Source of the DNA: Methanosarcina sp. KYL-1
GTDB lineage: Archaea; Halobacteriota; Methanosarcinia; Methanosarcinales; Methanosarcinaceae
Assembly: GCF_024372725.1 (NCBI RefSeq)
Contig: NZ_VOUA01000020.1
Coordinates: 1-64,000, forward strand
Length of the DNA: 64,000 nucleotides
Direction of reading: 5' to 3'
Part shown: positions 17,010 through 29,123 of the stretch, piece by piece
Position numbering within the stretch: the stretch's first letter is position 1
How the letters are laid out: the number at the start of each line of letters is the position of its first letter
Program-made: the position numbers and the translations under genes
Notes under the pieces: model-generated
Database searches by the model: none
Told to the model about the DNA's origin: nothing
Seen by the model: only the letters and a program-made list of their open reading frames with translations

Positions 17010-17702
17010 ATAAAGTCTTTCAAATGTGTACTTACTAATTGGGATTATATATACGACCTGTGCCGAAAAGTGTCAAAAGATATCAAGCGCTCGGGGTATG
17101 AACCCGACGTGATCATTGCACTTGCAAGGGGCGGCTGGTTTGCTGGGCGTGTGCTCTGTGATTTCCTTGGCCTCGACGACCTTACCAGCCTGAAAATCGA
17201 GCACTATGTGGGAGCTGCAGCTATCGATACGGGAACTCCCCATGTCAGGTATCCACTTGCCGATTCTGCAGTGAAAGGTAAAAAAGTGCTTATTGTCGAC
17301 GACATCGTAAACAGTGGGGAGAGCATGCTCAGCGCAGTTGCTCATGTAGCGGAGCGCAAGCCCCGGGAAATCAGGACTGCTTCGCTTCAGTATGTCGGCA
17401 GTTCGAAGCTTGACCCCGATTATGTAGGGGAGCGGCTTGAAGACTGGGCCTGGATTGTCTATCCCTGGAATTTCATGGAGGACATGGTAAGCATCCTCAG
17501 CAAATGCATGAGAAAAGACCCGAATAAACGCTGGGACCTCACAGCGTTCAAGCACAGCCTTTACACAAACCATTCCCTTGACCCGGTTGTCTTTGAAATC
17601 ACCCAGCCTGGCAGGCTTCCGGAAGTCCTGGAGGAGATGGAACGGATAGGTCGGGTCAGTTCGGAAGCAGTTGACGGGAAGAAGTACTGGAAACTTTTAT
17701 GA
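17010..17702 (+). CDS. Phosphoribosyltransferase with apparent ATA start codon
   Basis: About 230 residues. The PRPP-binding loop VLIVDDIVNSGES and the ALARGGWFAGR segment place it among xanthine/hypoxanthine-guanine phosphoribosyltransferases of archaeal type; the exact base is unknown. No ATG, GTG or TTG lies upstream of GTG 17070 in this frame, but coding continues upstream as (I)KSFKCVLTNWDYIYDLCRK, which looks like the normal N-terminus of the family. It begins at ATA 17010, 6 bases past a strong AGGGAGGG site (16996-17003). I therefore place the start at ATA 17010; the conservative alternative is GTG 17070 with 210 residues. Confidence 0.75.
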   Translation: MKSFKCVLTNWDYIYDLCRKVSKDIKRSGYEPDVIIALARGGWFAGRVLCDFLGLDDLTSLKIEHYVGAAAIDTGTPHVRYPLADSAVKGKKVLIVDDIVNSGESMLSAVAHVAERKPREIRTASLQYVGSSKLDPDYVGERLEDWAWIVYPWNFMEDMVSILSKCMRKDPNKRWDLTAFKHSLYTNHSLDPVVFEITQPGRLPEVLEEMERIGRVSSEAVDGKKYWKLL

Positions 17703-17802
17703 AAAGGATAAAAGCAAACGGTAAATACAAGTATACATATTTATTTAAGGCACCCATTTAAGTCCATAAGTTACACCCATATCATTCAAAGTCGGTGAAC
17801 TC

Positions 17803-18246
17803 ATGCCCCACAGATGTACCAGATGCGGAACTATTTTCGAAGACGGCGATGCTGCCATCCTCAGCGGCTGCCCGGACTGCGGCTGGAATAAATTTCTTTA
17901 TGTGAAAAGGGAAGCCGAAGGTTCGGAAGACCGGGGAAAACCCGCTCTGGAAGAGCAGAAAATGGGCCTGGAATCTTCCCTGGATGAAGTTGTCAGGAAC
18001 ATTGATGAAGCCCTTGCTTTTGAAGAAGAAAATAAGGGCCGGGAACCTGAAGCCGAAAAGAAAGAGGATAAAGAAAGGGTAGAGTCTGTCAGGATCCTGG
18101 GGCCAGGTTCATACGAACTTAACCTCGAGTCCCTGTTTGAAAGAAAGGAACTCGTGATGGCAATCAAAGAAGAAGGTTCATACGCCCTTCACCTGCCTTC
18201 CGTCTTCAACCAGCAGAAAGAGAAATCAAAAGCCAAAAAGAAGTGA
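17803..18246 (+). CDS. Zinc-ribbon protein of archaeal COG3364 type
   Basis: 147 residues. The N-terminal zinc ribbon has CTRCGTIF and SGCPDCGWNKF (about residues 5-32). A charged Glu/Lys-rich linker (about 40-95) and a short C-terminal segment with repeated SYELNLESLF and SYALHLPSVF motifs (about 105-138) follow. The role of the family is not established; a nucleic-acid-associated role is only a guess. Start ATG 17803. A hairpin follows the stop. Confidence 0.7.
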   Translation: MPHRCTRCGTIFEDGDAAILSGCPDCGWNKFLYVKREAEGSEDRGKPALEEQKMGLESSLDEVVRNIDEALAFEEENKGREPEAEKKEDKERVESVRILGPGSYELNLESLFERKELVMAIKEEGSYALHLPSVFNQQKEKSKAKKK

Positions 18247-18265
18247 TTTTTCCACAAATTTCAGG

Positions 18266-18287
18266 AACTTCCCCCTGGAAGTCTTTT
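18266..18287 (+). terminator. Hairpin after the zinc-ribbon gene
   Basis: ACTTCC (18267-18272), loop CCCT, GGAAGT (18277-18282), followed by CTTTTA and T-rich sequence. Confidence 0.5.
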
Positions 18288-18510
18288 ACTTCACTATAGT
18301 CTGTACCTTTTTCTTTTTTATTTGTTTTTGGTCCCTTTCCTGTTTTCTGTATCTGTTTTTGGCACACTCTATTTCTTTTTTTATATTGTCCACCTGTCTA
18401 TTTCTATTGAAAGGCATCCTTTTAAAATCACAAAGTTATTCTAGGAAGAAAATAAATTCTTTATACGTTGGAAAGTTTGTTGTTTGCCGTTTCTGGGTTG
18501 GGGAATTCGG

Positions 18511-19275
18511 ATGAAAGTTGATAGTGCATCTATAGTTCTAGTATTCATAATAGGCCTGGTTGCCTTTTTGGGTTTTGCCCTTTTAATTAACGACAATAAC
18601 AGTGCCAGTAATGATGTCAATATTAGTGATAATGTCAATATTAGTGATAATGTCAATATTAGTGATAATGTCAATATATCCGGAAAGGCCGGGATGCAGC
18701 TCAATTTAAGCGCTCTGGATGAATATTCGGTTAAGAGCTTTTCAGGTGCATCCCAGGAAGGCATCATTCGGCCGGTGAAACTTGAGGACAGCTCACTTAA
18801 GCTGCAGGATTACTGGGACGATTCTGAGACTGTTCTCATCGATACTGAAAAGTTTGTAAAAGCAGCTGATAATGGAAGTGTAAACCTCGGGTTATTAGGG
18901 AAAAATTTTGATGTGGAAATTAAGGACATCTCCGGTTTGGCAGGTGGAAAATTCTTCCGCTATTCCGGGCACATCAAAGGAATGCCGGAAAGTAATGCCG
19001 ATTTTTATGTGTATAATCAACTGTTTTCCGGTTCAATAGGGTCAGAAAATCTGATCTATAATATTGCGGTGACCTCTGAAGAATTTGAGGGAAAAACCGT
19101 TCATGTCGTATTTTTGATGGATTGGGAAAAAGGTAGAGAAAAAAATGGTGAAGCTCAGGAAAATTTGACAGATCAGTTTTCGCCTTTTCTGAACAGTACA
19201 TTCTCGACAAAGGCGGAAGAAGGAGCAGGGGAAATACCTGATGAAAAGAGTCCTGAGCCGGGCTTACCTCTATGA
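18511..19275 (+). CDS. Membrane-anchored/exported protein with NVNISD repeats, probably truncated
   Basis: 254 residues from ATG 18511 (MKVDSASIVLVF); an upstream in-frame start at 18484 lacks a ribosome site. One N-terminal membrane segment (about residues 6-26) is followed by four tandem NVNIS(D) units from an 18-bp DNA repeat (18614-18680), then a soluble domain (YSGHIKGMPESNADFYV, VHVVFLMDWEKG). The frame ends abruptly at 19275 with the low-complexity tail EIPDEKSPEPGLPL, while a different frame takes over at 19241. The full protein may have been longer. Function unknown. Confidence 0.55.
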   Translation: MKVDSASIVLVFIIGLVAFLGFALLINDNNSASNDVNISDNVNISDNVNISDNVNISGKAGMQLNLSALDEYSVKSFSGASQEGIIRPVKLEDSSLKLQDYWDDSETVLIDTEKFVKAADNGSVNLGLLGKNFDVEIKDISGLAGGKFFRYSGHIKGMPESNADFYVYNQLFSGSIGSENLIYNIAVTSEEFEGKTVHVVFLMDWEKGREKNGEAQENLTDQFSPFLNSTFSTKAEEGAGEIPDEKSPEPGLPL

Positions 19276-19426
19276 CATTGCTCTGGACGTGAGGCTCACT
19301 TTCGAGCAAGAGATAAGGGCAGACTATGCTGACGAGCCTGGTTCATCCGAAATATTCCATATCAATCTCATAGACAATCCGGAATCTCCGATTGAGATGG
19401 TGATTGAGTATGCCTTAGGAGTCTGA
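19241..19426 (+). pseudogene. Out-of-frame continuation of the preceding gene
   Basis: A 61-codon frame, shifted by +1 relative to the upstream gene and overlapping its last 35 bases. It encodes AYLYDIALDVRLTFEQEIRA and then a segment ending EMVIEYALGV, which looks like real protein without a start of its own. The best explanation is a frameshift in a longer ancestral gene spanning 18511-19426; a small overlapping gene is the alternative. Confidence 0.4.
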
Positions 19427-19431
19427 CCTGC

Positions 19432-20562
19432 GTGCAGGGAAATACAAAAATTGCAGTTGCAATCATCATCAGCCTCGCAGTAGCCTATTATGCTCTTCAT
19501 TCCGGAGATCCGATTCTCCGGGTCTCAAATGATGCTGGTTCCTGGAATGAAAGTGCCGTTCATCCGGAGGACTCGATGCTGCGGGCTATAAACGATACTG
19601 GTTCCGGGAATAAGATTGCTGTTTATCCGGGGGACTTAATACAGCAGGCGATAAACGCCTCCACTTCCGGAGATACAATTGTTGTTTACCCCGGAACTTA
19701 TGCGGAAAATATGTTAGTGGATAAACCATTGACCATAATATCGCAATCCGGAAATCCGGCTGATACGGTCATCCAGGCCGCAGATCCGGAAGCTCATGTA
19801 TTCCATATAACTTCAGACAATGCTATAATCGGCGGATTTAATATAACAGGTGCAAGTGGCAGGGGAAATGCCGGGATATACATCTATGGGTCCAATGGGA
19901 ATATTACCAACAACAGGCTTGTGTACAATGATTATGGAATTTTTCTTAAGGACTCCAATAACTGGGTTTTGAATAATAATTCGGTATCGAAAGGCAAGTA
20001 CGGCATTTACCTGAGCGACTCCAGAGAAAATACTCTTGCCGGGAATAAAGCAAACAATAACTCCTGGTACGGGGTGTATCTCAGAGATTCCGCAAATAAT
20101 CAACTGAATTTCAACACTGCAAATTTAAATGATAAGTGTGGTATATGTCTAAAGAATTCTAGTGGTAACAGGGTGGCGGGTAACAGCATCTCCAATGCCG
20201 GGATTAAGGTTGATAGGAGTGGAATTTACCTCGAAGATTCCTGCAGTAATATTCTAACCGGTAATAATATATCGAAAAGCTGGGAAGGCATCTCCCTCAG
20301 CAATTCTTCTGCTAACGAATTGAGCAAAAACGTGGTTTCAACTAATTATTTCAGCATCGGCCTTGATGGGTCGGATAAAAACAAAATTCTGGATAATATT
20401 GTGGATTCTAACATATACAAAAATGGAATCACACTGGCAAATTCTCAAAATAACATCCTGGAAGATAACCTTGCATATTCGGGGCTTGGTGTCAGAGTCT
20501 GGTCTGATCCTGACAGTAAGAACAATACGGTAGACGATGGATTTTGGGCAATGATTTTGTAG
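19432..20562 (+). CDS. Exported NosD-like right-handed beta-helix protein
   Basis: 376 residues, start GTG 19432. An N-terminal hydrophobic segment (about residues 6-24) suggests export or anchoring. Residues about 25-90 hold three imperfect 25-residue repeats (ILRVSNDAGSWN, MLRAINDTGSGN, IQQAINASTSGD, each followed by a VHPED/VYPGD/VYPGT-like end). From about 90 onward come parallel beta-helix (PbH1) repeats of the type NGIYLxxSxxNxLxxN, usual in Methanosarcina surface proteins that bind or modify polysaccharide. No catalytic site is evident. The start lies five bases past the previous fragment. Confidence 0.75.
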   Translation: MQGNTKIAVAIIISLAVAYYALHSGDPILRVSNDAGSWNESAVHPEDSMLRAINDTGSGNKIAVYPGDLIQQAINASTSGDTIVVYPGTYAENMLVDKPLTIISQSGNPADTVIQAADPEAHVFHITSDNAIIGGFNITGASGRGNAGIYIYGSNGNITNNRLVYNDYGIFLKDSNNWVLNNNSVSKGKYGIYLSDSRENTLAGNKANNNSWYGVYLRDSANNQLNFNTANLNDKCGICLKNSSGNRVAGNSISNAGIKVDRSGIYLEDSCSNILTGNNISKSWEGISLSNSSANELSKNVVSTNYFSIGLDGSDKNKILDNIVDSNIYKNGITLANSQNNILEDNLAYSGLGVRVWSDPDSKNNTVDDGFWAMIL

Positions 20563-21251
20563 AAATCCTGAAATTAAGTATGTATTTGAGTGGCTGTCGT
20601 CTTGAATATGGAGTTAGGCCGTCCAGCTCTTTATGCCTTTAGCTATAAATTTTCATGAGACCTCCGGTCGTTAGAGCACAACTGGTGAGATACGGGGTTC
20701 TTTGAGCTGTTTTTCCCTCTCAGAGTCCAGCTGACTGAAGCAAAAACCGGGTTTTTGGAGGGGGACTTAAAGCCGAATAAGGAGTGGCTCAATCTACAGA
20801 GAACATTTCTGCAGGGCCTAAATAATCTTTTTTGTATGGTTTAGGAGCTTTACGGATAGGGTGCGGTGCTTGGATACTTTTATATATTATTAATGATAAC
20901 TACAGGTTACTAACTATTCATCCCTATGTCACGATCAGTACTCTGGCCAAAGCTCCCGGGCAGGGCTTTTTTTCAAATCCCTTTCAGGGAGATTCACGCA
21001 ATCTCCTATCTGGAGATCAACGTACACAGGAAGGCAACGGAAACAAAATTCTGCAGGAACGCAGCTAAAAATCGTTGTTAGAGCTTGTGATGGCTGTGAT
21101 AATCTGTGATAATTATACATTATAACGCACATTATAAACCTCATAAAATACATTATAATCATTTATCCGAAAAAGAGCAGAGCAAGGTAAAATCCAGCAC
21201 CTTTTGCTGCAATGCCTCAAAAGATTTCAATAATCATCAGAGGGGAAAAAC
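20563..21251. promoter_or_regulatory. Intergenic region upstream of the heat-shock cassette
   Basis: 690 bp without a supported gene. ACATTATAA occurs three times at 21117-21125, 21129-21137 and 21150-21158 (spacings 12 and 21), about 95-135 bp before the regulator start. These could be TATA elements or operator sites. Further upstream only scattered short inverted repeats (near 20980-21020) are visible. Confidence 0.45.
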
Positions 21252-24310
<3,059 letters not shown>

Positions 24311-24471
24311 ACCGTTAATGGCCTTGCCGACCGTGTCTTATCGATCGTGTCTGACTGTTAATGGTCTGACTATTTTAATCTCTGACATTTGATATTCTGA
24401 CTTTTAAATAATATGGCGGATTTAACTATCAATTTACTTTAGAACGGTTGATTTAATAATGGAGTGATTGT

Positions 24472-24999
24472 ATGGTAAAAAAAGATAGGAGAAAAAGTTT
24501 TTTTGATGAGATCTTCGGAGTCGATCCTCTGCAGGACATGGAAGAAATGTTTGAGCGCATCAGCAGGGTTATGGGTATGAACGTGGATCATTTCGAGAAT
24601 CGCCCCTTTGTCTATGGTTTTTCCATGACCCAGCGTCCCGGGGAGGCACCTGAAATCCGGGAATTCGGGCATGTCCCGATGTTTGAAGAGACCGGAGATG
24701 GAGAAGAAAGAAACTACCTTGATATGAGGAAACCTCTTATCGATGTGCTGGAAACCGAAGAAACCGTGCATGTAATTGCAGAAATGCCCGGAATCGGGAA
24801 AGAAAATATTCGACTGAACGCAACTGATTTAATACTTGAAATCGAAACTGTAAATGGGAATCCAAAATATTCCGAACGTGTGGAACTGCCCGTAAAGGTG
24901 GACCCCCAGAGCGCAAAAGCCACATACAATAACGGTGTTCTGGAAGTTACTTTTAAGCGGCTGGAATCCGGTTTCCGGACTTCAATCGATATCGAGTGA
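24472..24999 (+). CDS. Small heat-shock protein, Hsp20/alpha-crystallin family (copy 1)
   Basis: 175 residues. The N-terminal arm (about 1-85) includes DPLQDMEEMFERIS and FSMTQRPGEAPEIREFG. The alpha-crystallin domain follows (about 88-165: DVLETEETVHVIAEMPGIGKENIRL, then VELPVKVDPQSAKATYNNGVLEVTF). It is an ATP-independent holdase. The usual C-terminal I-x-I motif appears only as SIDIE at the end. The gene follows cdc48 by about 245 bp, with AT-rich promoter-like sequence in between, so it may have its own promoter. Confidence 0.9.
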   Translation: MVKKDRRKSFFDEIFGVDPLQDMEEMFERISRVMGMNVDHFENRPFVYGFSMTQRPGEAPEIREFGHVPMFEETGDGEERNYLDMRKPLIDVLETEETVHVIAEMPGIGKENIRLNATDLILEIETVNGNPKYSERVELPVKVDPQSAKATYNNGVLEVTFKRLESGFRTSIDIE

Positions 25000-25051
25000 G
25001 TTTGATGTTGAGTGAAATTTTTCGGAAGCGTTGGAAAAATAAGAGGTAATA

Positions 25052-25549
25052 ATGGTGGGCGCAAGAAAAAGAAAAGACTTCTTTGAAGACTTTGGATCTG
25101 AACTTTTTGACAATCTCGAAGAAATGATCGAAGCCCTCCTGGAAGAAATGGGAGAATCCGCTCCCTTTGTCTACGGGTTCTCTATCATTCACCGCCCGGG
25201 GGAAGATCCCGAGATCCGGGAATTCGGGAACACCCAGGAATATTCCCCAAAAGAGGAGGATTTCTTCTCCCCTGAAACAAAAGAGCCTATAATCGACGTC
25301 TTTGAAGACGGAGAGACGGTTCACGTACTCGCAGAGTTCCCTGAAGCGGAAAAAGAAGACATTCACCTGCAGGCTACAGCCCAGATTCTTGAAATTAAGG
25401 TATCTGGCCCTTCCGATTACTCGGAAGAAGTGGAACTTCCGGTTAGAGTGGATCCTAAGAGTGCAAAGGCCAGCTACAAAAACGGAGTGCTTGAAGTGAC
25501 CTTCAGGCGGAATCTGGAAGAGGGTTCAGTTATAGTAAATATAGACTGA
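25052..25549 (+). CDS. Small heat-shock protein, Hsp20/alpha-crystallin family (copy 2)
   Basis: 165 residues, a paralog of the preceding gene with the same arm motif (YGFSIIHRPGEDPEIREFGN) and crystallin domain (about 82-155: DVFEDGETVHVLAEFPEAEKEDIHL, KSASYKNGVLEVTF-like end). ATG 25052 lies 52 bp after copy 1, so the two are probably co-transcribed. The stop codon sits in the first unit of a 17-bp tandem array. Confidence 0.9.
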   Translation: MVGARKRKDFFEDFGSELFDNLEEMIEALLEEMGESAPFVYGFSIIHRPGEDPEIREFGNTQEYSPKEEDFFSPETKEPIIDVFEDGETVHVLAEFPEAEKEDIHLQATAQILEIKVSGPSDYSEEVELPVRVDPKSAKASYKNGVLEVTFRRNLEEGSVIVNID

Positions 25550-25623
25550 CAGTAGATGTAGGCTGACAGTAGGTATAGACTGATAGATGTAGATTGATAA
25601 TAGATGTAGACTGACAGCTGGTA
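25542..25623 (+). repeat. 17-bp tandem repeat spanning the second hsp20 stop codon
   Basis: Five units of TAGACTGACAGTAGATG type run from 25542 to about 25623 (four of 17 bp, one of 14 bp). The first unit contains the stop TGA (25547-25549). Confidence 0.8.
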
Positions 25624-26702
25624 AAGATTATTAATTACGGGATGAAACTCTGGAATAAAACTATAGGGCGAATCATAAAATAAAACTATAAAATGAATCT
25701 ATAGGATAAAACTATAAAATAGTAAAACATCCCGGAAAATATAACCCTGCAAAACTCTGCTAAAAACTCTGTACAAAATATGAACCCAATCAAATAACCC
25801 TGCAAATGTAAATTAATATTTTTTTATTTTCCTTTAATTGAGGTAAATCTAAATTTTCTTTTGTTTTTCCTTATTCATTCTTCTTTATGAGATGATTTGG
25901 CAGGTTTCAGTAAATTTTGCGAAATCCTTTAAAATTTTAATAAATATCTTATTTTATTTTCCTTCCTGAAATTTAAGAATATCTTTCGGGTTTTTGGATA
26001 AGTTTTGATTTTATGCCCTGTTTTTGGGAACATCTTTTAGATATACTCTTTTCCTTTTTGTTAATTTTTTTCGCCCAAATCTTCTTTTTTTCGTCAATCG
26101 ATCTATCAAAATTATGCTTTTTCTGAAAACCTTTTCTTTTTAAATTATAATAAATTTATTTTTTCGATTTATTTTTTAATAAGTTTCCACTCTTTTTAAT
26201 ATAATATCTTATGTATTTTTATTAAGACAACTAATTAAATATCCTTACGATTAGTCCTCATTATCCTATTTTCAGTTTGGAGCTTGCTTCCTTCTTTTAT
26301 TTACCTCTTTTAATAAATTTTATTGAATATAGGGCAACTTATTTATTTATTTAATTAATTATTCCGATGAAATCTTATTAACAATATAATTAAATTAATA
26401 TTTATATATAAACTGACACGGAAATGTATGTCCTTTTCTGAGGAGGTAAGGCTGTATAAGGGACTCTCAGAGCAGAATTTCTTGCGCTGATTTGAGTGGA
26501 AATTAGTTTGCTTGATACTGATGATGTGTCAAACAAAAACCGAAACATTTTTACTATATGACAAAAGAGTATACGCTGAGGAAAATATAAGATTACATCC
26601 TATCTTTATTTTCTATGTGGATTGAATTCTGGATTAAACTTTTGGACCTGCCTATAACTTATTAACAATAAAACTAAATCACAGAGGTTGGGTTGATGAT
26701 TC
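25624..26702. other. 1.1-kb AT-rich region and mrp promoter/leader
   Basis: No gene is supported. Bases 25655-25730 contain degenerate repeats around AAAACTATAAAAT. Bases 25800-26430 are extremely AT-rich with many TTTAATAA-like runs. A candidate mrp promoter is ATTTATATATAAAC at 26399-26412, which would give a leader of about 265 nt. Within that leader GAGGAGGTAAGG (26440-26451) is a perfect ribosome-binding site not followed by a usable start codon. Confidence 0.5.
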
Positions 26703-29123
26703 ATGGATCCATTTAATGCGATATTAATAGCTGTCTTTTTACCATTTATACTTGCATGGACATTACCCGTATTATATAGTGTATTTAAACAGAGGATTGG
26801 CTGGATTTCAGCAGGTATTGCATTTACCTGTTTTGTGTTGAATGCCCAGGTGATCCCGTACGCTATGGCTGGTACCCCTGTAAAGGGTTCGTGGAACTGG
26901 TTGCCAGCAGCTGGTCTATCCTTAGATTTTTACGGAGACGGGCTGGCCGTTCTCCTGGCGTTAATCGTTTCGGGCGTTGGTGTTATCATCATGTCCTATT
27001 CAAACGGTTACATGTCCACAAAGGAAGACCTGCCGAGGTACTACCAGTGGCTCTTACTCTTCATGGGTGCCATGTTGGGCATTGCCTATACGGATAATAC
27101 TATCCAGATGTTTATTTTCTGGGAACTGACTAGTATAACATCTTTCATGCTTATCGGATACTGGAGAGAAAGACCAGAATCCGTATACGGCGCAACCAAA
27201 GCTTTCCTGATAACTGCCGGTGGCGGACTTTTAATGTTCGCTGGCTTCCTGATGCTCAGGGTTATTACAGGTACTTACGGGATCTCGGAAGTAGCTCAGA
27301 ATCCTGAGCTCCTGGGAATTCTCCACGGACACGAGTTCTACGTTGCAACCCTTATCCTGATCTTCTTAGGAGCTGCTTCCAAATCTGCTCAGGGCCCATT
27401 CTATATATGGCTGCCCAACGCCATGGAAGCTCCGACTCCCGTAAGCGCCTTCCTGCACTCTGCCACAATGGTCAAGGCAGGTGTCTACCTGGTTGCAAGG
27501 ATGCACCCCATCCTTTCGGGTACCCCCGAATGGCTTATCCTGGTTTCCGGAACAGGGATGATCACCATGGTTATGGCTGGTTTCCTGGCTTTCCGGCAGA
27601 CGGATATCAAAGCCATCCTGGCTTACTCGACAATCAGCCAGCTGGCCTACCTGATGACCATGTATGGGTACAGTACGGCCGAACACCCGGGACTGGGTTT
27701 TGCTGCAGCAACCTTCCACCTGCTGAACCACTCCACCTTCAAGGCTACCCTCTTCCTTGTGGCGGGTATTGTGGCTCACGAGGCGACCACTCGAGACATA
27801 AGAAAACTGGGTGGTTTGCGTAAGGAGATGCCAAAAACGTTTATAGTGGCAGTGATTGCAGCGGCTTCGATGGCAGGTGTCCCCCCACTAAACGGTTTCC
27901 TGAGCAAGGAAATGTTTTATGAGACATCTCTTGAAATCGGAGAGCTGGTTTCGGAAACCTACGGAGGCCCGTGGGCCTTTGTCTTCCCCGCTGTTGCAGT
28001 GGCCGGTGGTGTGTTCACCCTTATGTATTCCATTAAGCTGATAGACGGGATTTTCCTCGGAGAGAGGACCCATGACCACGATGTCCCCCACCATATTCAC
28101 GACGCTCCCTGGGTCATGCTGGCTCCCGCAGTCTTCCTTGTAGGCCTGATCATCTTCTTCGGGATCTACCCCACGTTCCCGGTTGAAACCCTGATCCAGC
28201 CTGCTTACAGCGGTCAGGTCCCGGGTGCCGAACACCTGCACGTAAAGCTGTGGCACGGAATTACCACGCCGCTGTTGATGACGATAGCAACCTTTGCCCT
28301 CGGTCTTGTGCTCTACAAGTTCTACGATGCAATCGCTGCCTGGCAGAACAGCTTCAACGCCAAGCTCCCCTGGATTAGCGTGAACTACTGGTATGATGCA
28401 ATCGTAAACAACGCAAAAGGCATAGCCCACAAGTTCGCAGCGTTTACCCAGCCAGGGCCCATTGGAGTATATATCAAGATGACACTGCTCTTTATGGCTT
28501 TCCTGATATTCTGGCCGGTCTATAAGTTCGGTATAGGCATGGGAGTAGGGGTTGGCAGCATCCTGCCTGCAGGGATTAACTTTGATGCACAGCCTTATGA
28601 AATTGTACTGTACTCTCTGATGATCGTGGCAGCGCTTGGTGCTGCGCTTCTCCCGAGATACCTGCCTGCAGTCATATCCCTCTCCGAGCTTGGTTTCCTG
28701 GTATCCCTCCTTTACATATACCTCAAAGCTCCTGACCTTGCAATGACCCAGGTTTGTGTAGAAACATTGTCTACAATTATCTTCATCCTGGTACTCATGA
28801 AGATCCCCCAGAAGTTCAAGGAGCCTATGCCGGCAGGTAAGGTTATGGTGAACTTGCTACTCTCAGGCGTTGTCACATTTGGAGTTCTTGCCGTAATGTT
28901 AAACGCAAACATGGGGGTTCTGTCACCTTTCGAGACCTTCAATTACTACTTCATAGAGAAGGCTCTGGCAATGACCGGCGGACTTAACGTAGTTAACGTG
29001 ATAGTCGTGGACTTCAGAGGGTATGATACCATCGGAGAAATTTCGGTCCTTTCCCTGGCAGCCCTTGGGGTGTACAGCCTTATCCTGAGCAGAGCAAAAA
29101 AGGTGAAGGGAGGTAAGGAATAA
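26703..29123 (+). CDS. mrpA: Mrp antiporter subunit A
   Basis: 806 residues, mostly membrane helices. Residues 1 to about 500 are NuoL/ND5-like, with proton-channel segments (FWELTSITSFMLIGYWRERP, KSAQGPFYIWLPNAMEAPTP, LLNHSTFKATLFL). The C-terminal part (about 600-800) has the YLKAPDLAMTQVCVETLSTI segment of the MrpA/B-like DUF4040 domain. Mrp complexes exchange Na+ for H+ and in acetate-grown Methanosarcina help balance the two ion gradients. First gene of a seven-gene operon; its TAA overlaps the mrpB ATG by one base. Confidence 0.93.
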   Translation: MDPFNAILIAVFLPFILAWTLPVLYSVFKQRIGWISAGIAFTCFVLNAQVIPYAMAGTPVKGSWNWLPAAGLSLDFYGDGLAVLLALIVSGVGVIIMSYSNGYMSTKEDLPRYYQWLLLFMGAMLGIAYTDNTIQMFIFWELTSITSFMLIGYWRERPESVYGATKAFLITAGGGLLMFAGFLMLRVITGTYGISEVAQNPELLGILHGHEFYVATLILIFLGAASKSAQGPFYIWLPNAMEAPTPVSAFLHSATMVKAGVYLVARMHPILSGTPEWLILVSGTGMITMVMAGFLAFRQTDIKAILAYSTISQLAYLMTMYGYSTAEHPGLGFAAATFHLLNHSTFKATLFLVAGIVAHEATTRDIRKLGGLRKEMPKTFIVAVIAAASMAGVPPLNGFLSKEMFYETSLEIGELVSETYGGPWAFVFPAVAVAGGVFTLMYSIKLIDGIFLGERTHDHDVPHHIHDAPWVMLAPAVFLVGLIIFFGIYPTFPVETLIQPAYSGQVPGAEHLHVKLWHGITTPLLMTIATFALGLVLYKFYDAIAAWQNSFNAKLPWISVNYWYDAIVNNAKGIAHKFAAFTQPGPIGVYIKMTLLFMAFLIFWPVYKFGIGMGVGVGSILPAGINFDAQPYEIVLYSLMIVAALGAALLPRYLPAVISLSELGFLVSLLYIYLKAPDLAMTQVCVETLSTIIFILVLMKIPQKFKEPMPAGKVMVNLLLSGVVTFGVLAVMLNANMGVLSPFETFNYYFIEKALAMTGGLNVVNVIVVDFRGYDTIGEISVLSLAALGVYSLILSRAKKVKGGKE

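Noticed and set aside
19432-20562. Pyrrolysine read-through at the TAG ending the beta-helix gene
   Set aside because: Only two codons lie between this TAG and the next stop, so read-through would add nothing meaningful.
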